Assembly (NCBI GenBank): GCA_025766275.1
Contig: JAFKAC010000015.1
Span: 868,001 to 932,000, forward strand
Origin: Lactarius indigo
Taxonomy: Eukaryota > Basidiomycota > Agaricomycetes > Russulales > Russulaceae
DNA length: 64,000 bases
Reading direction: 5' to 3'
The position numbers and the translations under genes were made by a program. This document shows, one piece after another, positions 23,974-34,424 of this stretch (the stretch's first letter is position 1; each line of letters opens with the position of its first letter). The notes beneath the pieces are model-generated. The model saw only the letters and a list, made by a program, of their open reading frames with translations. It made no database searches and was not told the origin of the DNA.

Positions 23974-24945
23974 ATGACAGATTCGAGCGAGCCTCGCTTC
24001 GTCGATACCACCCTCAGGTACTTCACTCCACCTGCAGACGGGTCAAAGGCGTGGTCTAATATCAACGCCGATTCCACCACCGGCGAGCGCGCTTCAAACT
24101 GGGAATACACGGCCCATGCCGTCAAAGTCGAGAACCTCCGCGGACGCACCGAGGTCACCCTCGACAAGAACGGGTTCCAGTTCTTCCACCACCCCGCCAA
24201 GCACACATCGTTCGAAAACGACGAAGAGATCTTGCGCGAGTACTACCCCGAGAGCATAGAGCTGATCAAGCAGCTCACCGGCGCCAGCCGCGTCGTCCTT
24301 TTCGACCACAGTGAGTTTTCCCGCCCCTGAAGTGCCCGGATGCCCCGCTAACGTAGACTGTCTCGTCTTCGCAGCCATCCGCCGCAGGCGCCCTGGTGTC
24401 ATTGACACGCCCCAGGCTCGGCAGCCTGTCCCTGGCGTGCACGTCGACCAGACTACCGCGTCGGCCGTCGCGCGCGTGCAACGCCACCTCCCGCCGGAGG
24501 ATGTGGAAGGATTGCTGCAGCGGCGCTTCCAGATTATTAATCTCTGGCGGCCGATCCACCACGCCGCGTACGACTGGCCGCTCGCACTGTGCGACTTCAA
24601 CACCGTCGACCGCAGCCGCGACCTCGTTCCGCATACCCTCAAATACCCGGATCGCGACGGGGAGACGTACGGCGTGCAGTGGAGCGAGAACCACAGGTGG
24701 AAATACGTACGCGGAATGACGCCAGAGGAGGGCGTGCTAATCAAGTGGTATGTCGTTCATTTGTGCGTTGTCTGCCCCGGCATCTCGTGCTGATTCTACC
24801 GACGGCGTTTGTTAGCTTTGACTCGATTCAAGATGGGAGCGTGGCTGTTCTCACGCCACACACCGCGTTCGAGGACCCCACGACACCGCCTGACGCGGAG
24901 AAACGCGAGTCCATCGAGCTCCGCGCTCTGGTCTTCTATGACTAA
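23974..24945 (+). CDS. AsaB/CmcJ-like oxygenase H3
   Basis: Third paralogue of the family, 279 aa from exons 23974-24310, 24375-24747 and 24816-24945, with phases identical to H1 and H2. The start ATG corresponds to that of H2. All family blocks are present: FHHPAKHTSF, YYPESIELIKQL, VHVDQTTAS with H-x-D, INLWRPIHHAAYDWPLALCD, WKYVRGMTPEE, FDSIQDGSVAV and RALVFYD. By eye it is closer to H1 than to H2 in the N-terminal third (ERASNWEYTAHAV). Likely active; the pathway cannot be told, as no other biosynthetic gene is next to it. Confidence 0.88.
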
Positions 24946-27210
24946 CAGCCGAAGTAGAATACGTACTAGTGGTGCGTTATCACGTTTTCGTGGGATCCGT
25001 CCCGTGAGCGTGACAGTACATAAATATATGGATTATCTTGAGCCAACGAAAAGGTATTGCGATTGCGTTTTGCATGCTGACGAACGTGGGAAGTGAGGAT
25101 GCTTTGCTGCCTGTACCGATCCAGAAACATTTAATCCATGCGAAGGCACGCATAGTGCATCAGTTGAACACACCTTTACGAATAGCCGACGTTGAGCAAC
25201 AGATCGTGGGGGTGCTGAGGTGAATGGGTACTGTTTCGGAGTCACCGTCACTCTGTGATACCCCATACGGACAGTCCGCGCTCTGCTCACTAGAAAGGAT
25301 TCACCAGCGCTGGCCGACTATGACTCATAATTTAGCGAATTGTGACGTGATCGATTTACGGTCCAGTTAGCGGTCGGAGCACCTCCTCAAAGCACGGATT
25401 CTTACCGTTCAAATCCAGACTCTCTGTTGGTCACAGGCGTATCTCTCCACGGAATTTGCGGATGGTGAATTCCTTCAAATCAGCCTGGGGAGATGTATAC
25501 TCTTGTGGGACTCCATGGTGAACGGCATGAAGTTTGCCGCTTTGAATCGAATAAAGTGAGAAGATGTAACCGTGACCTAATATTGCTGGCTAGTACTTCA
25601 ACTGTCGGATCTCAAGCATCCAACCATACCCAAAGTCAAGTAAGAAGCCCACCAGCATAAACGACCCGCACGTGCTGCTAGGCAACCCGTGGATGTCCAC
25701 GGCGAATATATAGAGCCAATAGAATCGAAGAACCTAACCGTCTCTCCTTTCCGTCCTCGAGGCGGTTCGCATGTTCACTCTTTCTCTGAGATTTCCAAAA
25801 GGAGAGACGCCTCCTTTCGTGTGTGTTCTGATCGAGTAAAGCAGAGGCGAAAGTGGGAGAAGACATATGAGAAACGAGAGTTTGGTCATTGTGTTGTTCA
25901 CGTGAGTCCTTGGCGAAACGGAGCGTAAGAGCGTGACGGAGAGCAGGAAAGACATCAGAGGTCCTCTTGAGAAAGAAATGTCAGGACTCAGAAATTTTTA
26001 TGAACGATGTAAGGTTGAAGTGTACCAAAGAAGCGAGCGTGGCGTCAATATGTGAGGGCATGATACACAAAGCACGATGTAGGTAAGTTGTTTGACAACG
26101 GAAAGGGATGAGGGAAATCGCTAGCCCAAGACGGTCTTTCAACCCAGACGACTAGTTTGACCTCAAATTTTCCTGGAAACTAGACCACAATAGAAGGTCG
26201 AGCATTCAGTGGAGTAGTGGTCACGCAAATAACAGTGCGGGAAACCGAGAGACAGAAGAACAAGACCCTAACGCGGGCCACAGCGGGCCGGGGTGTACTC
26301 TTAGACCTCGCTTCTCGTTGCTATGGTCCAACATCAACCGTCCACCTCTCAGGGTTTCTCCAGCTTATTGCGGAGTCATGTGAAAATTGGGTCGAGGACT
26401 CATGGCATTAGTGGCAGACGCTTTTTCATTCGAACCGCCTCTCGCTTCGCTTCCGCCTTCACTAGGCAACGAAGTGGTCATGACGAGCAGGCGCTCTACC
26501 CATAGACGTGTTCTTTTTCGACATAACACTCACCAATCACAAACAAATACGCCGGGATGGTTTGACGTACTACGTGACCATCTGTCCGGACTACAAGCCC
26601 CAAGCGCGTTCCCCGAGCCAGATCCACGGAGCCTGCGCGTCGTGTTTGTGAACAGCATTCCATTTTCTTGCTCTTTTTTCACCAAGCCGACCGATACCAG
26701 AATGGTACTTTCCCTACAGAGAGGTATTCATAGAAGTGCGTTTCATGACTTTCCCGCTTCGCCGCAAGTGCCCTTCAAGCATGGACTAGCCTAGATTAAT
26801 TGGCCTTTGCACGATCTACAAAACGTCTCCCTTTCTTCCATCATCGAGCAGAAAGTAAATTGCGACAGAGTGCAGGTGAATGTCATCTCGAACGTGACTC
26901 CGCGCCTGTTAGCTCTTCACTCTCCACCTTTCGGTGTCGCATATATGGTGTAGTAGTTTCTGCTTATACTTATGAACACTCGGGTGTAGAACTTTGTTGC
27001 GCCGTGCTTTCATTGATGGCTAACAGGGCTCTTACTAGTCCAAGACCTTTGACCACTGGCAATCACGATAAGCCTGTTGTAAAACCGTACAAATGTACGC
27101 ATCGGGACAAATGTAGTCTAAATCGACTCGTTTCCTAACTGTGACCGGGGGATGACCAAACGGGATCCTATAACATCAGGCTTATAGAGTACGCAACCAG
27201 CATGTAACGT
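24946..27210. other. Intergenic between H3 and F5, duplicated blocks
   Basis: 24946-25440 matches the H2 3' flank, 25990-26330 matches 14960-15300, and 26860-27210 is an F-box 3' flank shared with 30430-30770. The 135-codon frame at 26387-26794 has no recognisable domain. No gene is supported. Confidence 0.6.
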
Positions 27211-27214
27211 CCAC

Positions 27215-28983
27215 TTATTCGCCGACGAAGGACACGAGTCTCTCATAAAACTCCGCTTCTGTGTCGGCGATCGTTACTGGGTGACCAGAGAGCTGGCGCA
27301 TAGAGAGGAACTTCTCAATGGATAATGTTGACTGGCCCTCTAAGCGAATCAAGTCGAGGGATGGCAACGCATCTGTGACCATCTCCCCCATGAGGTCTTC
27401 CAGTGCAAGAGCGACGTGCCCTGCGAGCTCCCGCGATACATGCAGCGTCCTCGCGGTGGGGAAATGATAGAGGAGGCGCAGCCATTCGACGTCTTCGGTA
27501 CCCTCCAATAAAGGCTCTTTCCGAAAGTGTACCTTGAGCCTGAGATGGACGACCGTGGAGAGTGTGACGGAAAAATGACTGAGCACCTGAGCCATGTGTG
27601 AAACTTGCCAGTCAACTCCTTCGCATAAGATGTTAGTACTATAACGACCCATGTGAAAATTGACGCGGTCACTGAAAAAGGTAACATGTGCGTGTTTCAA
27701 TAAGGTGAATTCGGGGCTAAATGAACGATTGATGAACTGGGAAAATTGCGCAACTTGAAAGTCGGCAAGCTGATTAAAATAATTTATGCACACCCGGCCC
27801 AGTTGAGGGCCATCGATTCGGACGACGAAATCCTCTAGATACTCGCTAGCGCCCTGGAATCGAATGGAGGTGAGAGCAGGAAGGACAGTCCGCGTTGCGG
27901 GTGGCCGGTGTACTCGATCGGGGCGACGGGTGGCCGATTGGAATCCAATGATAAAGGTTTCGAGCCTGGGAAGTGCGGCCAAAAACGCAACCATCGCCTC
28001 AGGTGGAATGTAACCAGTTGGGGGTATTTCGGTGAGATCGAGGGCGCGGAGGTCGCTGGCCGACAAAAGAAGCATTGGTCCCGGAAAGGGAATGCCGCAT
28101 AAACTGATTTCCTGTAAACATGGTGCAGATCCTCCCAAGAATTCAGCGGGAAGGACAGGTGCGTTACCACCCGTCAAGGTAATGTGGAGCTTTATTAGCG
28201 TTGGAAATGGGTCCTGCATCACCGCGGCCAACTTTCCCAGATGCGGGCCTGTTGTCCGAATCGCGAGATCAAATACACGGTCGGGGTGCTCCAGCGCGGC
28301 AAGCACATTGTCCTCGTCGTTAGGCGTAATGCCCCACTGAGTATATGTATAGTCAATAACAATGGGAAAGGCCGGCCAGATACCAAGATTCTTCCTGACA
28401 GGAGTGCTATGTTTGCAGAAAATCTGGAGAATGAGACGGTGTGGTGACCCAAATACGATTTGTCGCCATTTTCGACAAACGTGCGCCAGTAAGTGCCAAT
28501 CCCATACACTACGACGGGCATAGTTGTGATTTCTTCGACAGAAATCAAATACTTCAAGTAAGACATCGTCTGGGAGCATGCTGATTATCGTCGAATGTCT
28601 GTAACTCTCGCCTGCCACACAAACTCATTACTCGCTATAGTCACCACAGGCCCGGGGGTGCTAAAGAACGCACCTTGATCGCGTACGATTTTTCGTTTCT
28701 TAGGACGACCAGGAGAAATCTTTGAGGGGGTACCAAAGGATACCAATGGGTCGCTCAACAGGGAGAGCGGCCGAACGCTGATTGAAGATCGGTGGTGAGT
28801 ACTCAGTCAATGGGTCGAAACGGTAAACCAGAACACTGGTGGACACACCTTGGAGACTCGGTAGATAGGAGTGGTTCAGTAAAACCTGGAAGGGAGACTG
28901 CCAGTGGACAATGGCTGGCCCAAATTAGCACAACTGTATGGCAAACGAAGGCCTTGGACGAACCTCTGACTTGGAGTACTCAT
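27215..28983 (-). CDS. F-box-like protein F5
   Basis: Predicted Skp1-binding adaptor. Exon 1 is 20 nt (28983-28964, two codons longer than in its sisters), exon 2 is 66 nt, exon 3 is 104 nt and exon 4 is 28611-27215. They join in frame to 528 aa. Exon 3 ends in ISPGRPKKRKIVRDQ, which looks like a monopartite nuclear signal joined to a GRP-type AT-hook core; F3 keeps a weaker version. The F-box reads MLPDDVLLEVFDFCRRN, followed by HLLAHVCRKWRQIVFGS, leucine-rich segments and VTIADTEAEFYERL. A TATAAG element lies 47 bp upstream of the ATG. It may act in the nucleus; target unknown. Confidence 0.88.
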
Positions 28984-29029
28984 TGGTCAAATTGATAATG
29001 AACTAAGCTCTGTGAACGAAGTAACTGCT

Positions 29030-29035
29030 CTTATA
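29030..29035 (-). promoter_or_regulatory. TATA-like element of F5
   Basis: TATAAG on minus within CTAGTATAAGAGC, the same context as in F3. Confidence 0.5.
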
Positions 29036-29040
29036 CTAGT

Positions 29041-30430
29041 ACTCGGGAAGTCCGGAGACTTGCCAGCACGACACCGAGTAACAAATCGAAGCTATGCTCC
29101 AACATTCCAAGAGTGCGCCGCTGTACGCGAAAACCTAAATATGCTGTCGGTAATACCTGTGTCTTGTGAGGAAAAGGAACGCATCTCACTGCAGCTGCAG
29201 CTGCGGAATAAACGAACATCAAATGATACCCCACTGGCAACAAGCTATTGGCTGGGTCGATAGTGTTAAAAAAAACCTCGGCAGTAGTTCAACAGATAGT
29301 GGTACCCCTACCCATTTTGGTACCTATAGGGGTCCCTTATCACCCTCCACGGGATTTTCCACACCTCAAACGGTTGAAGCGAGGCTGAGCAACCTCGGTC
29401 AAGGGGAAACTTCCCCTTCATTTGAAATGCATTTAACTTTAACATTTTTTCTTCAAAGTGTCGCCTCAAACCGGTCATTTCCGGTCTCACTTTACAGGGT
29501 GCCTCGACCATCTTCGGATCCACTCCAGTAGTGTGAGACCCCACTCACGGGAAATAGCCGCTAAAGCTAAACTCTGAAACCCCCAACAGCTTTTCCAGGA
29601 TTCGAACCTGGAACTCCAGGTCGATAGTTTTGCCACAGATGACCGTGGGAAGAAGATAAATCTTTGGTGACCCGGTGATACCCGACTGGTACTGTATATA
29701 GTACCACTCGACACGGGGCATATAGTGCAACCAACTCTAATAGGTGACGATGGACAAGCGTGGCCTTGGCTCACTGGGACATATAGTCCCGCATCATTGC
29801 ATCAGATCATAAGCCGGCGTATGGCTCCGTCCGTTTATGTTTGGCATCTTGCATAACGAGAATTGCTCCGTCTATCAGCGGACAGGCCGCCGCCCTGGTT
29901 CGACTTACCAATGCACCACTCTCACCAGTCCGATCGGTTCCCGAACCGAGGATGCGCCAGGGATGAAGTACTATGGGCGTCTGGCATTGTTTATGCCACT
30001 TGTCCAAACTGACTTACGATGCACCAGGAACTATCTCCGAACAGGACCCGATACCGATGTGATGAGCAGCCCTTCATTTCTTTTCATCCACTCAGCCGAC
30101 CCACACCGGAAAACCAGGACGGGAAGTAACCACGGTGCTCGTAATTCTCTGCTAATGATGTACAAATTCCGCCCAACGTAGCGACCGACCTACTCACATC
30201 ATGAGGTATAGAGAGAAGGGCCGCGAGAAATTAAGGGATGTGAGGGCACGGTAATGAACATGTGTATTCGAAGGTTAAGGAATTGGTGATGCGATAGGAA
30301 GGTCTGCCTTCGCGAATGTGAACACCTATATGTCAAGTATCCGCGCAGTGAATCATGTGTTCTCTTGTCGTCTCCCTTTCTTGCCTGCACGCCAGTACAT
30401 AAGTTCTTCCGATCATCAAAAAGCAAGCAA
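29041..30430. other. Unexplained stretch with palindromes and a tRNA T-arm-like motif
   Basis: Upstream homology to other F-box genes ends near 29040. The stretch contains TGGTACTGTATATAGTACCA (29686-29705, a perfect inverted repeat), GGGACATATAGTCCC (29778-29792) and, on minus, CCAGGTTCGAATCCTGG (29595-29611), a perfect tRNA T-arm with B box. No full tRNA folds, and no protein gene is seen. A foldback or SINE-like insertion is possible. Confidence 0.35.
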
Positions 30431-30771
30431 AACGCAACCAATTGCAGGTGGACAACACCACGAGCGTGACTCCGATCCTGCGCCCTTGTCACTTTTCGGT
30501 GCCACACATATCGTGTTGTAGTTCTCACTTACGCTTGCTGAACATTCAGGTCGCGTTGTGCTGTCATTGGTGGTCAACATCTCACGATTGGTCTTGGACT
30601 AAGAGTCAAGTCTGTTCTTACAATCGTACAGGTGTACGTATCGTGACAAATTAGATCAATAATCTATTTTTCTGCAAGTATGGTCGTCTTCAAAACGCGA
30701 CAGGGATGACCAGAACAGTAGGATAGTAGATCACCACGCTATAGAGTACGCAACCGGGATGGGACATTTTC

Positions 30772-32541
30772 TTATTTGCTGACAAAGGACCTGAGTCGTC
30801 GATAAAACTCCGCTTCTGTATCGACGACGGCTACAGGGCGGCCAGAGAGCCGGCGGACAGTGACGAACTTCTCTGCCCGCTGTTTCTGTAAGCAAATCAA
30901 GTCAGCGGATGGTAACACTTCGAAGGTCTCCTCCGAGATGTTTTCCAGTGTAAGCGCAATGTCCCTTGCTAGTATCTGACATACATATAGAGTCTGCATG
31001 GTGGAGAATTGGTGGAGGAGGTGCCGCCACCGGGCTTCTGTATCTTCTAATTGCCAATATCTCTCGGGCTCGGCCTTGAGTTTGAGATGAACGACAGTGG
31101 AGAATGTCGCAAAAAAATGGCTGAGCACCAGGGCCATGTGCGAAACTCGCCAATGAAACCCCCGGGATGAGATGACAACCTTGCCACGGCGTCCATCACA
31201 ATCTGGATATCTTGTATCATACATGTCGAAGGTAATGCGGTCGCCTAAAAAGGCAACATGTGCATGCTTGACCGGGGTCGACTCGGGGCCTCCTGAGCGA
31301 TTGACGAACTTGGAGAGTTCAATAACCTGAAAGTCAACGATCCAGGTCAAGTGGTAGAGTACGACGATCTGGTCTAGTTGAGGACTGTCGATCTGGGAAA
31401 CGAGGTTCTCTAGATACTCGCAGGTACCCTGGAATTCAAAGGAGGTGAGAACAGGGAGGACAGTCCGCGTTGCGGGGGGCGGGTGTATTTGATCAGGGCT
31501 GGGAGCAGTCGACAGAAACCCAATGTGAAAGGTATCGAGCCTTGGCAACGCGGCCAAACACGCAACCATCGCCTCGGGCGAAATGTAACCAGTTAGGGGT
31601 ATATTGCGAAGACTGAGGGTGACGAGGTCGCTGGCCGATAAAAGAAGCGCAGGCAATGCCGGAAAGGGAACGCTGGACAAGGTGATTCGCTGTAAACATG
31701 GTGCAGATCCTCCCAGGAATTTGGCGGGAAGGTCCGGTACACATCCACCCAGCGAGAAAATGTCGAGATGTGTCAGCGCTGGAAATGGCTCCTGCATCAC
31801 CGTGGCCATCTTTCCCAACTGCGAGCCCATGGCGACGAGGCTGACAGAGTATACACGATCGCGGTGCTCGAGTGCAGTAATGATATTCTTTTTATCTTTA
31901 GGCGGAATACCCCACAAAGGATCGTCGTAATGAATAACGATAGGAAAGGCTGGCCAGATACCCAGATTCTTCCTGACAGGAGTTCCGTATGTGCAGAGAA
32001 TTTTGAGGTCGAGACGGTGTGGGGACGCAAAGACGATTTGTCGCCATCTTTGACATACGTGCACAAGTAAGTGCCATTTCCATGCACGGCTAAGGGTGTG
32101 GTCGTGATTATTTCGATAGAAATCAAATATTTCAAGTAGAACATTGTCTGGGAGTATATCGATGGTCGTTGAATGTCTATAACTCTCGCCTGTATCACAC
32201 AAAATCAGTTCTCGCTGCAGTTGCCACGAAGGTGCTTTAGGCGCACCTTTGATACACGCGTTCCTTTGATTCTCGCAACGATCTTGAACAATATTTCTAG
32301 TATGTGAAGTGGCACTAGAGGACAGTGGAGAGAGCAGACAAACGGTAATCGAGGATCAGCGATGGGTCATCGGCCACTTGGTAGGAACTGGACAAACTTG
32401 GCAGAGTCGACTGATGAAAGCTGTTCAGAAATGCGCGGAAGGGGCACCGGACAATGGCTGAGTGGAAAGTAGTGGAGAGAGTTCGGTTAATTCGTCCAGT
32501 ATAGCTAATGAAGTGCTTGATACAAACCTCTGGGTAGCCAT
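30772..32541 (-). CDS. F-box-like protein F6
   Basis: Predicted Skp1-binding adaptor. Exon 1 is 32541-32528 (ATGGCTACCCAGAG), exon 2 is about 60 nt, exon 3 about 68 nt and exon 4 is 32189-30772. They join in frame to 519 aa. The acceptor used before exon 3 in the other copies (TTAG) is TTTG here; the next AG (CCTCTAG) lies 24 bases on and keeps the frame, which removes the VRPLSL block. The F-box reads ILPDNVLLEIFDFYRNN, followed by HLLVHVCQRWRQIVFAS, leucine-rich segments and a diverged C-terminus (LQKQRAEKFVTVRRLSGRP) that lacks several residues of the usual QPTSSIEK segment. Target unknown. Confidence 0.86.
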
Positions 32542-32923
32542 TAATGCGTAGAACGATCTAAGCTCTGTGCAGTGCAGTGGATAGGCGCGTCCAAGGGCGC
32601 GTCCGAGTCTTGGTTGCCAGTAGTAAACAGGAATAGTTTGCCACAAACCGAACCGTCACACTACTGTAATGACGCACGCTCTATGAACGAAGGAGCTACT
32701 GTTCAGCCACCCCGGGATGCAGTAGCAGAACCGAAACAGAATCTCAGACTCTCTCCACTCTCCACCGTGTGGAGGAGCGTGAGGGAGCTGGACCGGACGG
32801 AGCCTATGCGGAGATTGAACTTTGTCGACGGAACTGTAATATATCCATCTGCATCTTTGTCTACCCACCATTCGCCAAAGTACTCCACACTCTTCAAGAG
32901 CTCTACGACCCTCATCAACGCGA

Positions 32924-34220
32924 ATGGTGAGTTCCCTCTGACTTTTTGATATCCACAAGATGTACCCGGGGCTCTCTGTGCGTGGTTGCCTGTGAAAATG
33001 AGCTCATTGGTGCTGGATGGTATGTACTCCTCTCAGATGCAGTTTGTGACTCACCTCGATTCTCTCTGTAGAGTGCACCACACATGTACACGAAGACTTA
33101 ATGTCTTCTCAGCGGAGCCTCATGGCAATGATGCACTTGCTGGGCGCGGATACACTTCGGTGTACCGAGCATTTAGAGCTCCGGGGAGCCACGCGATATC
33201 AATGGTCCATGCCATGACTCGTGACTGACGCCCCCGTCTCAATGACCAGCCTCCCGTCAAGAAAGGAACAGGAAAAAAGCCCGCTGCCGCACCATTTGGT
33301 GCCAGCAAACCCGCAAAGCCTGTGAAGAATCCATTGTTTGAGGCCCGTCCCAAAAACTTCTCAATCGGTATCCAACTTCGCCATCTGTCCGACCAGCTTG
33401 TGTGCGTTACTGAGCCGTACTTACAGGTCAAGATATACAACCCAAACGGGATCTCAAGCGCTTCATCAAGTGGCCCGAATACATCCGTCTTCAGCGGCAG
33501 AAGGTCATTCTCTCCCAACGCTTGAAGGTGCCGCCAGCAATCGCGCAGTTCTCACACACTCTCGACAAAAACACGGCCACCCAATTATTCAAACTTCTTG
33601 ACAAGTACCGTCCCGAGACGAAGCAAGAGAAAAAAGCTCGTCTTGCCACGGTCGCCCAAGCCGCGGCGGGGGGAAAAGACACCCAAAAGGTAACGAACCA
33701 TTGGCCATCTCATCTTACCTATTAACACACTTCCACCGAAGGACACGAAAAAACCTATTTACGCGAAATACGGCCTTAACCACGTTGTCGCTCTTGTGGA
33801 AGCCAAAAAGGCAGCTCTCGTTGTTATTGCACACGATGTTGACCCTATCGAGCTTGTCATTTTCCTTCCTGCTCTCTGTCGCAAGATGGGCGTGCCGTAC
33901 GTGATAGTGAAGGGCAAGGCCCGCCTTGGTACTGTCGTCCACAAGAAGACTGCCGCCGTAGTTGCTATCCAGGAAGTTCGCAGTGAGGATGACCGCGAGC
34001 TCGCCACCCTCATTTCTGCTGCCAAGGCTAACTTGTATGGATCTACTCTCATCTGATTTCGGTTTTCGCTCACGTGGGTTTGTCTAGCTCTGACAAGTAT
34101 GAGGAGCAGCGTCGTGTATGGGGCGGAGGTATTCGTGGCAACAAGTCTGCAGATATGCTTCGGAAGCGTGCGAAGGCTGCTGGTCAAACGATAACTGCAG
34201 CTGCCGCAAAGAAGCTCTAG
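32924..34220 (+). CDS. RPL8: 60S ribosomal protein L8 (eL8, L7a family)
   Basis: Structural protein of the large ribosomal subunit that binds 25S rRNA; it belongs to the L7Ae/L30e/S12e/Gadd45 RNA-binding family. Exon 1 is the bare ATG (32924-32926) followed by a 323-nt intron. Exons 33250-33367, 33427-33689, 33742-34034 and 34088-34220 follow, and all phases fit. The 269-aa product has a basic start ([17 protein letters not shown]), [37 protein letters not shown], and the L7Ae core [20 protein letters not shown] and [16 protein letters not shown]. It ends [17 protein letters not shown]. Length and blocks match the fungal family. It is divergent from F6 and in tandem with BCAT. A long first intron right after the ATG is common in ribosomal-protein genes. 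Confidence 0.95.
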
Positions 34221-34424
34221 GTGGATTGGATACGCAGTGGTTGATTCGTTTGGGTATTTGTTCTATATGTCGACCGTTAAAATCCAATTGTGCATCATGC
34301 CGCTGCCGTTACCCGAGTTGTCGGGCCTACCCTGCTGAAATCGGCCGAAAATGAGTTTTTTTTCTCAATTGTTGACTCGTCATGAAAAATTATTATCCCC
34401 ATTGTTCTTGCTCTAACTCTGACC

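Noticed and set aside
26387..26794. 135-codon plus-strand gene upstream of F5
   Set aside because: No domain, no paralogue in the sister units, weak start context.
29590..29625. tRNA gene on minus
   Set aside because: The T-arm is perfect, but no acceptor stem, D-arm or anticodon arm pairs with it.
33120..33235. Possible C/D snoRNA in the RPL8 intron (AATGATGC and CTGA about 100 nt apart)
   Set aside because: The C box has a mismatch and no terminal stem is visible.
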